Assembly (NCBI GenBank): GCA_963826165.1 | Contig: CAWGWC010000017.1 | Coordinates: forward strand, 372,001 to 436,000 | Length of the DNA stretch: 64,000 nt | From: JACVRW01 sp963826165 | Lineage (GTDB): Bacteria > Actinomycetota > Thermoleophilia > Solirubrobacterales > Thermoleophilaceae | Direction of reading: 5' to 3' | Part shown: positions 26,165 through 34,743 of the stretch, piece by piece | Layout: each line of letters opens with the position of its first letter | Numbering within the stretch: position 1 is the first letter of the stretch | Program-made: the position numbers and the translations under genes | Notes under the pieces: model-generated | Databases searched by the model: none | The model's input: the letters and a program-made list of their open reading frames with translations, nothing else | What the model was told of the DNA's origin: nothing

Positions 26165-26596
26165 TCAAAAGGCTCCCTCCACGTGCTCCAGCTCCACGAG
26201 CCGGCCGCGGTCGTCGAGCCAGATTCCGATGGCGTCGAACCTGATCTCGGGAGGGGCCGGGCCGTCGCGCGCCGCCGCCGTCAGCCACGCGCGGGCCATG
26301 GTCCTGACCTGACGGCGCTTGCGCGGACCGACCGCGGACAGAGGACCCAGAGGATCCCGCGGCGCCCGGCCAACCGAGCGGTCCCGTGCACCGCGGCGCA
26401 GCATGCGCGTCTTGACCTCGCAGAAGACCAGGAAGCGCCGGTCGCGGGCCACCAGATCGATCTCACCCAGCCGGGTGCGGAAGTTGCGGTCGATCACCTC
26501 GAGCCCGAGCGCCTCCAGATGATCGGCGGCCAGCCGTTCGCCCCGTGCGCCGAGATCGCGGCGGGGATCCCGGCCAGGTTCGGAGGACGCGGTCAC
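26165..26596 (-). CDS. yraN: YraN family protein (UPF0102, nuclease fold)
   Basis: 143 residues from GTG 26596, whose GTG overlaps the dprA TGA (GTGA). The core GERLAADHLEALGLEVIDRNFR, then LGEIDLVARD and LVFCEVKTR, is the PD-(D/E)XK-like YraN signature (E, D and ExK positions all present). The function is not established; family members are encoded with comM and dprA and may process DNA. It is the last gene of the comM-dprA-yraN unit, on the opposite strand from rnhB, which it usually follows in the same direction. Confidence 0.9.
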   Translation of the reverse strand: MTASSEPGRDPRRDLGARGERLAADHLEALGLEVIDRNFRTRLGEIDLVARDRRFLVFCEVKTRMLRRGARDRSVGRAPRDPLGPLSAVGPRKRRQVRTMARAWLTAAARDGPAPPEIRFDAIGIWLDDRGRLVELEHVEGAF

Positions 26597-27699
26597 CACG
26601 CCGAGCGCTCCCACCCGCCCAGGTCCCGGCGCACCAGGTAGCCGTCGGCCTCCAGGCGGCCCAGGGCCGCGCGCACCTTCGCCACCTCCATGCCGGTGGT
26701 GCCCGCGATCGCCTCGACCGACGAGCCCAGCTCGGCCTCCGCGAGCACCGAGCGGAGCGAGAGGTCCTCCGGCTCGGCCGGCCTCGCCGCGGCGACGGGC
26801 ACCGGCTCGCGGACGCCCACACCGAAGAGCTCGTCCAGCACGTCGGCCGTGCCGGTGACGGGGATCGCTCCGTCCTTCAGGAGCTCGTTGGTGCCGCGGG
26901 CGACCGACGAGGTAACCCGGCCCGGCACAGCGGCGACGGAGCGACCGAGATCCCGGGCGAACTCCGAGGTGATCAGGCTCCCGCTGGGCTGGGCGGCCTC
27001 GACCACCACCGTGAGCTGAGCGAGCGCGGCCATGATCCGGTTGCGCGCGGGAAAGCTCCACAGGAACGGCTCGGTGCCCGGCGGCAGCTCCGACAGGACC
27101 ATGCCGGCCTCGCGCACGCGGGCGTGGAGGCTTCGGTGGCGGCGTGGATAGACCACGTCGGGCCCGCAGGCCAGCACGGCGATGGGCAGGCCATCTCCGT
27201 CGAGACAGCCGCGATGGGCCGTGCCGTCGATGCCGAGCGCAAGGCCGCTGACGACCGGGACGCCGGCCGCGCCCAGCCCGCGACCGAGGGCGTAGGCGAC
27301 CTCCGTGCCGTACGGGCTGGCTCGTCGTGCGCCGACGAGGGCCACGGCCGGCTCGCGGCCGACAGCCTCGAGCGCATCTGCGCGGCCCAGGCCGAACAGC
27401 GCCGCCGGAGCATCGTCGAGCTCGAGCAGCAGCTTCGGATACGACCTGGCGTGCCGGCAGACCGCGGTGACCTCGTCACGCGAGAGCGCTGCCCGCCGGC
27501 CGGCGCCGTCGAAGCTCTCGAGAAACGCACGTGCCCGCCCGGAGCGAGGGCCGGCCACCGCCGCGATCAGCTGGTCGTCGCCGAGCGCCAGCAGGCCGCC
27601 GGCCCGCGGGCGCCGCTTTCCGAGCAGGCCCGCGATTCGCGGCGCGAGATGGGCCAGGAGAAAGGCGCGGCGCAGACAGGACTCGCAGCAGTCGATCAC
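26593..27699 (-). CDS. dprA: DNA processing protein DprA
   Basis: 368 residues from GTG 27699, overlapping the comM TGA by 4 nt; the longer open frame upstream is antisense to comM. An N-terminal helix-hairpin region (1-110) precedes the Rossmann-like domain: VALVGARRASPYG, SGLALGIDGTAHRGCL, PIAVLACGPDVVYPRRH, FPARNRIMAAL and QPSGSLITSEFA. The C-terminus (about 305-368) is a winged helix. DprA loads RecA on incoming single-stranded DNA in natural transformation, but is also common in species not known to be competent. Confidence 0.94.
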   Translation of the reverse strand: MIDCCESCLRRAFLLAHLAPRIAGLLGKRRPRAGGLLALGDDQLIAAVAGPRSGRARAFLESFDGAGRRAALSRDEVTAVCRHARSYPKLLLELDDAPAALFGLGRADALEAVGREPAVALVGARRASPYGTEVAYALGRGLGAAGVPVVSGLALGIDGTAHRGCLDGDGLPIAVLACGPDVVYPRRHRSLHARVREAGMVLSELPPGTEPFLWSFPARNRIMAALAQLTVVVEAAQPSGSLITSEFARDLGRSVAAVPGRVTSSVARGTNELLKDGAIPVTGTADVLDELFGVGVREPVPVAAARPAEPEDLSLRSVLAEAELGSSVEAIAGTTGMEVAKVRAALGRLEADGYLVRRDLGGWERSAW

Positions 27700-29216
27700 G
27701 CCGCCACCCGCTGCCAGCCGTCGAGGCGATAGGAGAGCGCCTCGTCCAGGTCCTGGGTGCTCACGCGCTCGCGGCCGTCGAGGTCGGCGACGGTGCGCGC
27801 CACCCGAAGGACGCGGTCGTGGCCCCGGCCGCTGAGGTCGATCCTGCTGCGCAGCGCGAGCAGCCGCTGCACGAGCTCCGCGTCCAGCGGCACCTGCCGC
27901 CGGGTGAGGCGGCCATCCATGTCTCCGTTGCAGAGCGTCCGCGTGCCGGCGAGCCGCGTGCGCTGACGCTCCCGTGCGGTGATCACCCGTTGTCTTACCG
28001 CCGCCGAGCGCGTGGCGGAGGTGCCATGCGCGTCGACCAGCTCTACCGCCGGCACGGCCTCGACCTGGCAGATCAGGTCGATCCGGTCCACCAGCGGACC
28101 GCTGAGCCGCCGCTGGTAGCGGCCGAGCTCGAGGGCCGTGCAAGTGCAGTCGTTCTCGGGTCGCGCGCACGGACAGCGGTTGCAGGCGGCCACGACGATC
28201 GCGTTGGCCGGAAAGACCAGCGTGCGCTGACCGCGCATGATCTCCACGAGACCCTCCTCCAGCGGCTGCCGCAGCGCGTCGACGGCCGCGCGGCCGAACT
28301 CGGGGAGCTCGTCGAGGAAGAGCACGCCGCGGTGCGCGAGCGTGATCTCGCCCGGACGGGGGGTGGGCCCGCCGCCCACGAGGCCCTGGGGCGAGATCGT
28401 GTGATGAGGTGCCCGGAACGGCCGCTCCGTCGCCAGGTGCCCCGCTCCCACACCCGCCGCGCTGTGCATCTGGGTGATCTCGAGCGCCTCGGCGAAGCCC
28501 GGCGGCGGCAGTATCCCCGGCAGCCGTCGGGCCAGCATCGTCTTGCCGGCCCCCGGAGGACCCACCATGAGCAGGTTGTGGCCTCCAGCCGCGGCGATCT
28601 CTAGCGCCCGCTTGGCGTCCTCCTGGCCGCGCACGTCGGCAAGGTCGAGCGCGCTGCCGGCTTCCCCCGAGGGTGGCGCGGCGGGGGCCACCGGCTCCGG
28701 CTCCCAGTCGCCGTGGAGCATCTCGGCCAGCCGGCCGAGCGTAGGGATCCCCGCCACATCCACTCCCTCGACCAGCGCGGCCTCCGGAGCGTTCGAGCAC
28801 GGGACGAGCAGGCGGCCATAGCCCGTGGAGCGTGCCCCGAGCGCCGCCGCCAGCGCTCCTCGCACCGGCCGGATCTCGCCACTGAGCGACAGCTCTCCCA
28901 CCAGCGCGCAGTCGGCCAGGTCCTCAGCCGGCACCTGCCCGCTGGCCACCATGACGCCCACGGCGATCGCCAGATCGAAGCTCGGTCCCGCCTTGCGCAC
29001 GTGCGCGGGCGCGAGGTTGACGGTGATCCGCTGGCCGGGAAACTCGAGCGCGGAGTTGAGCAGCGCCGCCCGCACCCGCTCGCGGGACTCGCGGATGGCG
29101 CGGTCGGGCAGGCCCACGAGCGTGAAGGTGGGCAACCCGCGCCTGACGTCGACCTCGACGGTGACCTCGTGGCTGCGCACCCCTTCGAGTGCGAACGTGG
29201 CGATCGCGGCGAGCAT
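27696..29216 (-). CDS. comM: ComM-like AAA+ ATPase (Mg chelatase-like)
   Basis: 506 residues from ATG 29216, where ComM similarity begins (MLAAIATFALEGVRSHEVTV); a start 13 codons upstream exists. N-terminal ChlI-type Lon-protease-like domain (1-170), P-loop GPPGAGKTMLARRLPGILP, Walker B GVLFLDELPEF, a four-cysteine loop (CNRCPCARPENDCTC) and the C-terminal helical lid with SGRGHDRVLRVARTVADL. ComM is a hexameric helicase promoting branch migration during transformation. It is the first gene of the minus-strand unit and diverges from thiD, with starts 101 bp apart. Confidence 0.93.
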   Translation of the reverse strand: MLAAIATFALEGVRSHEVTVEVDVRRGLPTFTLVGLPDRAIRESRERVRAALLNSALEFPGQRITVNLAPAHVRKAGPSFDLAIAVGVMVASGQVPAEDLADCALVGELSLSGEIRPVRGALAAALGARSTGYGRLLVPCSNAPEAALVEGVDVAGIPTLGRLAEMLHGDWEPEPVAPAAPPSGEAGSALDLADVRGQEDAKRALEIAAAGGHNLLMVGPPGAGKTMLARRLPGILPPPGFAEALEITQMHSAAGVGAGHLATERPFRAPHHTISPQGLVGGGPTPRPGEITLAHRGVLFLDELPEFGRAAVDALRQPLEEGLVEIMRGQRTLVFPANAIVVAACNRCPCARPENDCTCTALELGRYQRRLSGPLVDRIDLICQVEAVPAVELVDAHGTSATRSAAVRQRVITARERQRTRLAGTRTLCNGDMDGRLTRRQVPLDAELVQRLLALRSRIDLSGRGHDRVLRVARTVADLDGRERVSTQDLDEALSYRLDGWQRVAA

Positions 29217-29301
29217 GACGGCCAAGCTACGGGCGAGCGACGCACCGGTGGGCACGCCGGAGTGACGATTCGGCCACCGCCGAGCGACAATCCGGCGTGC
29301 C

Positions 29302-29307
29302 TATCCT
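29302..29307 (+). promoter_or_regulatory. Putative -10 element for thiD
   Basis: TATCCT is 10 nt before ATG 29318, with no ribosome binding site. This leaderless layout favours that ATG over the GTG at 29297, which would lie upstream of the element. Confidence 0.42.
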
Positions 29308-29317
29308 CCGGCGAGCC

Positions 29318-30115
29318 ATGGCTGCCCGCCGCGTGCCCACCGTCCTCTCCATCGCCGGCTCGGACTCCGGCGGCGGTGCCGGGATCCAGGCCGACCTGAA
29401 GGCCTTCGCCCGCAACGGGGTTCACGGCGCCACCGCCGTGACCGCGATCACGGCACAGAACACGGTGGCCGTGACCCACGTCTATCCGCTTCCGCCCGAG
29501 GCCATCATTCAGCAGGTCAGGGCGGTTCAGCAGGACATGGGCGTCGATGCCGTGAAGATCGGCATGCTCGGCACCGCCGAGACCATCGAAGCTGTGGGGA
29601 CAGCCCTGGACTTGGTCCCCGGCGTCCCCGTCGTGCTGGACCCGGTGATGATCGCCGAGAGCGGCGCCCGGCTGCTCGACGAAACGGCCCTGGACTCGCT
29701 GCGCACGCTCCTGCTCCCGCGCACGACGGTGGCGACCCCCAATCTCCCGGAGGCGAGGGTCCTCGCGGGCGAGGCCGGAGGGGGCGTGGAGGTGGAGGAT
29801 CTGGCGCGCGCGATCCACGCGCTCGGTCCCGCAGCGGTGGTCGTCACCGGCGGACACCGCGACGCCGCTACGGACCTGTTCTTCGACGGCAGCCGGACGG
29901 TCGAGATCCCGGGCCCGCGCCATCCCGGCGGTGCCGCCCACGGCTCGGGCTGCACCCACTCGTCGACCATCGCCGCGCAGCTCGCTCTCGGAGCCGACCC
30001 GCTGGAGGCCGCCCGGCGGGCGAAGCAGGTGGCGGGCGACGCGGTCCGTGACGGCCTGCGCGACATCGGCGCCGGCGCTGGACCGGTGGACGTGTTCGGT
30101 CTCGCGCGGGGATGA
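29318..30115 (+). CDS. thiD: Hydroxymethylpyrimidine/phosphomethylpyrimidine kinase
   Basis: 265 residues from ATG 29318. Ribokinase-fold enzyme: SIAGSDSGGGAGIQADLKAF at the start, ITAQNT, KIGMLGTAE, DPVMIAESG and the anion-hole region HGSGCTHSSTIAA. It phosphorylates HMP and HMP-P in thiamine synthesis. No other thi genes are in the window, so it may also serve salvage, or act as a pyridoxal kinase as some homologues do. Confidence 0.93.
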   Translation: MAARRVPTVLSIAGSDSGGGAGIQADLKAFARNGVHGATAVTAITAQNTVAVTHVYPLPPEAIIQQVRAVQQDMGVDAVKIGMLGTAETIEAVGTALDLVPGVPVVLDPVMIAESGARLLDETALDSLRTLLLPRTTVATPNLPEARVLAGEAGGGVEVEDLARAIHALGPAAVVVTGGHRDAATDLFFDGSRTVEIPGPRHPGGAAHGSGCTHSSTIAAQLALGADPLEAARRAKQVAGDAVRDGLRDIGAGAGPVDVFGLARG

Positions 30116-30163
30116 CGGCCACGAGCGCTCGCGCCAACCGCGAGACGAGGCCCGGGGCCGTGC

Positions 30164-30169
30164 CATAAT
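30164..30169 (+). promoter_or_regulatory. Possible -10 element ahead of the 77-aa gene
   Basis: CATAAT stands out in a GC-rich 123-bp gap after thiD and lies 69 nt before the ATG at 30239, so this transcript would have a real leader, unlike the leaderless starts elsewhere. No clear -35 is seen. Confidence 0.3.
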
Positions 30170-30238
30170 CGATCACGGCGGTGGTCGCCGCCGCAGCCGC
30201 TTCATCTACCACTGGAGAGATCGATCAAGTTCCTGCGC

Positions 30239-30472
30239 ATGAAGCCCGGTCACGGAGAGGTTCTCCTCGCCGAGGGCGATCCGGGCGTGGACGAGGACGA
30301 GGAGCGGCTGGTCGAGGAGTTTCGCCGCCAGCTCGACGAGGGCATGTGGGCCGCCGTGCCCACCACCAACTCGGGCAGCGGCCGTCGCGAGGCCAGGATG
30401 GTCAGGGACTACGCCGACATCCCGCCCGAGGCCGAGCGCGTGATCTTCTTCCCGCGCGCCTCCGGCGGCTGA
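30239..30472 (+). CDS. Small acidic protein, unknown function
   Basis: 77 residues, ATG 30239. Not recognised. It is acidic and probably helical in the middle (DEDEERLVEEFRRQLDEGMW), and ends in a conserved-looking segment, YADIPPEAERVIFFPRASGG. Codon third positions are nearly all G or C, as in real genes here, and a TTG-started membrane-protein gene follows 11 nt later, so the two probably form an operon. No metal or catalytic motif is visible. Confidence 0.7.
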   Translation: MKPGHGEVLLAEGDPGVDEDEERLVEEFRRQLDEGMWAAVPTTNSGSGRREARMVRDYADIPPEAERVIFFPRASGG

Positions 30473-30483
30473 GGAGCCACGGC

Positions 30484-31134
30484 TTGCTGTTCGCCCTCCT
30501 CGCCCTGGCGCTGATCGCCCTGGCGCTCGCCGCGCCGTTGATCTCGAATGCGTTCAAGGACTGGCGCGGACGGCGTGCGGCCGACCGGCCCGACGGCCGC
30601 GGGCCGCTCGAGCTCGGTCTCTACGACCCGGGCCGCGAGCGCCGGGCCGAGCAGCGCGCCCGCGAGCTGTTGCGCTCGTGTGTCAACGGCGAGGAGTGGT
30701 CCATGTACCGCGACCTCGGCTTCATCCGGGTCGGCGGCAAGCACGCCCGGCGGGATGCGGACAGGACCGGCGAGCGGGCGGTGCCCGCGAGCATTCGGGA
30801 GCCCCGCGAGCGCGCAGCCTACGCCTACCTCGTGTACCCGCACAAGCCGATCGTCGCCTTCGTGCCGGGCACGGGACAGCTGCTGAGCGAGTACTGCGTC
30901 GAGTTCCCCGACTTCGGCGGCGCCGGCGGGCGCCATCGCCTGCCCGCCTCCGACGACGTGCTCGCCAAGTGGATGGCGCTGACCTCCGACGAGGACCGCG
31001 TCATCCGGCGGGCCAACATGCACCTGATCGGACGCCAGCACGATCCCGCGCGTATCCGGCGCGATCTCTGGCGCCTGGGTGAATGGGAGCGCCGTCGCGG
31101 CCCGCGCTCCGAGCTCGAGCAACAACAGGGATGA
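30484..31134 (+). CDS. Membrane-anchored protein, unknown function
   Basis: 216 residues from TTG 30484, with GAGGAG at 30471-30476, 7 nt upstream, fixing this start; a longer open frame extends through the previous gene in another phase. One N-terminal membrane helix of Leu/Ala (about 2-21) precedes a soluble, charged domain with repeated Arg/Glu and the segment YLVYPHKPIVAFVPGTGQLL. The C-terminal part (about 150-216) is helical and basic. No family recognised. It ends 34 nt before ilvD. Confidence 0.7.
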   Translation: MLFALLALALIALALAAPLISNAFKDWRGRRAADRPDGRGPLELGLYDPGRERRAEQRARELLRSCVNGEEWSMYRDLGFIRVGGKHARRDADRTGERAVPASIREPRERAAYAYLVYPHKPIVAFVPGTGQLLSEYCVEFPDFGGAGGRHRLPASDDVLAKWMALTSDEDRVIRRANMHLIGRQHDPARIRRDLWRLGEWERRRGPRSELEQQQG

Positions 31135-31168
31135 TGACCGCGAAAGCTCGCAGACACCGTCTGCTCGC

Positions 31169-32842
31169 ATGACTGACAACCGCCCGCGCAGCCGGGTCCT
31201 GCTCGACGGCCCGGACCGGGCCGCCGCCCGTGCGCAGCTGAAGGGTGTGGGCTACGACGACGAGGCGCTGCAGCGCCCGATCGTCGGCATCGCCAACACC
31301 TGGACCGAGACGATGCCGTGCAACTTCCACCTGCGTGCCCTCGCGGAGCGGGTCAAGGACGGTGTGCGCGCCGCGGGCGGAACGCCGATGGAGTTCAACA
31401 CCGTCGCCATCTCGGACGGCATCACGATGGGCACCGAGGGGATGCGTGCCTCGCTCGTGAGCCGCGAGGTGATCGCCGACTCGATCGAGCTGGTGGCGCG
31501 CGGGCACATGTTCGACGCGCTGGTCGTCATGTGTGCCTGCGACAAGACGATCCCCGGCTGCGTGATGGCCCTGGCCCGCCTCAGCGACGTGCCCGGGTTG
31601 CTTCTCTACGGCGGCTCGATCGCGCCGGGACGCTGGCGGGGCAAGGACGTGACGATCCAAGAGGTCTTCGAGGGCATCGGCGCGCACGCCGCGGGCGACA
31701 TGTCGGACGAGGAGCTCACCGATCTTGAGAACCACGCGAGCCCCGGCGCCGGCGCGTGCGGAGGCCAGTTCACGGCCAACACCATGGCCATGGCCTTCGA
31801 GGTGCTCGGCATCTCGCCCACCGGCAGCTCGATGGTGCCGGCCGAGGACGGCAAGAAGGGCCAGGTGGCCGAGGACTGCGGGCGGCTGGTGCTGGAGCTG
31901 CTCGAACGCGGGCTCACCCCCGCTCAGGTGATCACCCGCGAGGGACTCGAGAACGCCATCGCGGCCGGAGCGATGTCGGGTGGGTCCACCAACCTGGTGC
32001 TGCACTTGCTGGCCGTGGCTCACGAGGCCGGCGTCGAGCTCGACATCGAGGACTTCGACCGGATCGCCTGGAACACGCCGCTGCTGTGCGACCTGAAGCC
32101 CGGTGGTCGCTACGTGGCCACCGACCTCTACCGCGCGGGCGGCGTACCGGTGGTGGTCAGCCGGCTGCGCGATGCCGGGCTGCTCCACGAGGGCCAGCTC
32201 ACGGTCACCGGCCAGACGATCGGCGAGGTGGCCGACACCGCGGAGGAGACCGAGGGCCAGGACGTGGTCCGCCCGCTGTCGGAGCCACTCAAGCCCAACG
32301 GCGGTTTCGCCATCCTGCGCGGGAACCTGTCGCCGGACGGCTGCGTGGTCAAGCTCTCCGGCCACGATCGCACCGAGCACCGCGGCCCCGCCCGTGTGTT
32401 CGAGAGCGAGGAGGACGCGTTCAGGGCCGCGAAGGACAAGTCGATTCAGCCCGGCGAGGTCGTGGTCATCCGCAACGAGGGTCCGAGCGGGGGACCGGGG
32501 ATGCGCGAGATGCTGCAGGTGACCGCCGCGATCGTGGGCGAGGGCCTCGGGGACTCCGTGGCCCTGCTCACCGACGGCCGCTTCTCGGGCGCCACCCACG
32601 GCTTCATGGCCGGGCACGTGGCCCCCGAGGCTCGTCGCGGCGGCCCGATCGCCGCCGTGCGCGACGGCGACACGATCGTCTTCGACGTGGCCGCCCGCGA
32701 GCTGAACGTGGAGATCTCCGACGAGGAGATGGCCGAGCGCCTGGAGGCCTGGCGCGATCCGCCCGCCAGGTACCGCAATGGAGTGCTCGGCAAGTACGCC
32801 AAGCACGTGGGCTCGGCGGCCGAGGGCGCCGTTACGAGCTAG
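31169..32842 (+). CDS. ilvD: Dihydroxy-acid dehydratase
   Basis: 557 residues from ATG 31169. It dehydrates dihydroxy-isovalerate and dihydroxy-methylvalerate to the keto acids in valine and isoleucine synthesis, using an Fe-S cluster. Cluster ligands fit C51 (TMPCNFH), C124 (CACDKTIPGC) and the Cys of GAGACGGQFTANTM; the C-terminal GGPGMREML and DGRFSGATHGF motifs are intact. Length is typical. The gene is isolated from other ilv genes and its last 11 bp overlap the convergent ydbT-like gene. Confidence 0.96.
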   Translation: MTDNRPRSRVLLDGPDRAAARAQLKGVGYDDEALQRPIVGIANTWTETMPCNFHLRALAERVKDGVRAAGGTPMEFNTVAISDGITMGTEGMRASLVSREVIADSIELVARGHMFDALVVMCACDKTIPGCVMALARLSDVPGLLLYGGSIAPGRWRGKDVTIQEVFEGIGAHAAGDMSDEELTDLENHASPGAGACGGQFTANTMAMAFEVLGISPTGSSMVPAEDGKKGQVAEDCGRLVLELLERGLTPAQVITREGLENAIAAGAMSGGSTNLVLHLLAVAHEAGVELDIEDFDRIAWNTPLLCDLKPGGRYVATDLYRAGGVPVVVSRLRDAGLLHEGQLTVTGQTIGEVADTAEETEGQDVVRPLSEPLKPNGGFAILRGNLSPDGCVVKLSGHDRTEHRGPARVFESEEDAFRAAKDKSIQPGEVVVIRNEGPSGGPGMREMLQVTAAIVGEGLGDSVALLTDGRFSGATHGFMAGHVAPEARRGGPIAAVRDGDTIVFDVAARELNVEISDEEMAERLEAWRDPPARYRNGVLGKYAKHVGSAAEGAVTS

Positions 32843-34265
32843 CCGGCCCTGGTCGCCTCAGCCGCTCGAACAGGGCACCGGCCACACGGCGCTCCAGGTG
32901 CCGCACCGATCCGGTGCGGCCCGACCCCACGGCGACCGCTATATCGGCCAGCTCGGCGCGGCGCTGGAGGACCGACGCGCTGAGGTCGTGCTCCTGGAGA
33001 CGGTCGGAACGGGCGATCAGCGTCCGCCGGGCGAGCGCGCCGTGGCGGACCACCACGCGACCGTCGTCCAGGCGCCAGCCGGCGGCGCGGTGGCGCAAGA
33101 GGCCCCACCCGAGTCCCAGCGCCGCGAGCACGGGGACGGCGGGCCACAGGTCGGTGAGCACGAGCGTGGCGGCGGCGCCCAGCGCGGCGCCCACGAGCAT
33201 GGGCGGGAGCACGTACCGGCGCCGCGCCCGGGCGGGCGGCCCCTTGAGCGGCCCGGACGTGCCGGCCAGGGCGGGGACGAACTCGCCCAGGAGAGCCGGC
33301 ACGTCGGCGAGCCGGACAAGCGGGAAGAGCGTCTGGGCGGCGGCCGCCTCGGAGCGGTAGCCGGCCGTCTCCACGCGCACGGCTGCGAGGCCGAACGGCC
33401 GCCGGGCGAGGCTCTCGATCACGTCCACCGCGTGGACCCTGCCCAGCGGAATGCTGGCCGCCCGGCGCTGGAGGAAGCCGCGACGGATCTGAAGGCGCTC
33501 GCCGTCGCGGACGAGCGTGAAGCCCGAGAAGGCCACGACCGCCCCGAGGAAGGACACGATCAGCGTGGCCGCCGCAACCGCGGCGGCCACCAGGGCAATC
33601 CCGACCGGATCGTCCGGAAGCCGGTCGATCAGGCGCGAGTTGCCGCGCTCGGTGAGCAGCAGATCGTCGAGCAGCGCGGCCAGGCCGCCCACCAGCGGCA
33701 GCAGCACCCCGATCTGGGGAGTGGTCAGCGCCGCGACGACGAGGCCACGAGGCGACAGGCGCCACTCGGGGAGGTCGCGGGCCTCGGGCTCGGCCAGGCC
33801 CGCCTCCGCGCGCAGCACGCGGGTGGCCTCCGCCGACACCGCCCGCAGCACGATCTCGCCCTTCGCGCCGCCTCCCGCGGTCTGCACGTGCAGCTCGTGA
33901 ACGCCGAACAGGCGCTGGACCGGGCCCTGGGTGGTGTCGATCGCCTGGATGCGGGCCAGCGGCACGCTGGTCTCGTCCGGCGACACGATCCCGGTGCGCA
34001 GCTGGACGGCGTCATTGGCCACCCAGTAGGACGTCGTGCTCCAGCGCAGCCAGCCGACGAACAGCACGAGCACCACGCCCGCGAGGCCCAACAGCACGGC
34101 GAGCACCGGCGACAGGGCGCTCGCGCCCCCGCCGAGCACGAGGCCGGCCACGACGGCGATCAGCAGCTCGCGAACGTTGTCCAGTGCCGCGAGGACGATC
34201 TCTGCGGGGTGCAGGCGGCGTTCCCTGGGCGGCGCCGCCGGCGCGGCCGGGAGCTCAGAGGTCAT
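32832..34265 (-). CDS. YdbT-like membrane protein with bacterial PH domains
   Basis: 477 residues from ATG 34265. It has two membrane-helix pairs near the N-terminus (about 32-75), a further pair in the middle (about 180-260) and one late, each followed by a bacterial PH (DUF304) domain: TSVPLARIQAIDTTQGPVQRLFG, SIPLGRVHAVDVIESLARRPFG and a third shorter one. It resembles B. subtilis YdbT, made with YdbS from an operon. The 5' end overlaps the YdbS-like gene by 11 nt. These proteins are linked to envelope stress or bacteriocin tolerance; a function here is not shown. Confidence 0.85.
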   Translation of the reverse strand: MTSELPAAPAAPPRERRLHPAEIVLAALDNVRELLIAVVAGLVLGGGASALSPVLAVLLGLAGVVLVLFVGWLRWSTTSYWVANDAVQLRTGIVSPDETSVPLARIQAIDTTQGPVQRLFGVHELHVQTAGGGAKGEIVLRAVSAEATRVLRAEAGLAEPEARDLPEWRLSPRGLVVAALTTPQIGVLLPLVGGLAALLDDLLLTERGNSRLIDRLPDDPVGIALVAAAVAAATLIVSFLGAVVAFSGFTLVRDGERLQIRRGFLQRRAASIPLGRVHAVDVIESLARRPFGLAAVRVETAGYRSEAAAAQTLFPLVRLADVPALLGEFVPALAGTSGPLKGPPARARRRYVLPPMLVGAALGAAATLVLTDLWPAVPVLAALGLGWGLLRHRAAGWRLDDGRVVVRHGALARRTLIARSDRLQEHDLSASVLQRRAELADIAVAVGSGRTGSVRHLERRVAGALFERLRRPGPASS

Positions 34266-34743
34266 CGGGGGTGCGCGCCAGCTGCGCGATGCGGTCGCGG
34301 ATGGCCGTGGCCTCTGCAGGCCGCAGGGCCGGGATGTCGTGCGAGCCGGCGGCCGTGTGGACGTTCACCGAGCGCAGGTCGAACAGGTCGGCCACCGGGT
34401 TGCGCTGGGTGTCCACGTGCTGCACGCGAGTCATGGGCACGAGCGTGCGGGTGACCACCAGCGCGCCGCGCAGCAGGTCGATCTCCTCGTCGCGGACCTC
34501 GTAGCGCCACGTCCGCCAGCGGAGCAGCGGCCAGACGAAGCCTCCGCCGAGAAAGATCGCGAGCGCCGCGGCGCCCGCCACCCACGCCGTCCAGCCCGGC
34601 GCATCGCTCTCGGCGAGACCGCCCGCCGCGATCAACCCTCCGATCAGGACCGGCACCGCCCACAGCAGGTTGCCGACGACGAAGTACCCGCGCGCCGCGG
34701 AAGGCAGACGCTGCGTGGGCTCGGGGGTCGCCGCCTCCGTCAG
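34255..34743 (-). CDS. YdbS-like membrane PH-domain protein, probable CTG start
   Basis: 162 residues if started at CTG 34743, whose CTG overlaps the TGA of the upstream hydrolase gene. No ATG, GTG or TTG in this frame lies upstream of a GTG at 34656, and starting there would cut into the first membrane helix (GYFVVGNLLWAVPVLIGGL). With the CTG start it matches the size of B. subtilis YdbS (about 160). After two helices comes the PH domain with LVPMTRVQHVDTQRNPVADLF and LRSVNVHTAAG. It overlaps the YdbT-like gene by 11 nt and works as its likely partner. Confidence 0.7.
   Translation of the reverse strand: MTEAATPEPTQRLPSAARGYFVVGNLLWAVPVLIGGLIAAGGLAESDAPGWTAWVAGAAALAIFLGGGFVWPLLRWRTWRYEVRDEEIDLLRGALVVTRTLVPMTRVQHVDTQRNPVADLFDLRSVNVHTAAGSHDIPALRPAEATAIRDRIAQLARTPDDL

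Noticed and set aside
27700..28800. N-terminal extension of dprA by 367 codons
   Set aside because: This part is in another phase of comM and has no homology. The GTG at 27699 overlapping the comM stop gives a normal DprA.
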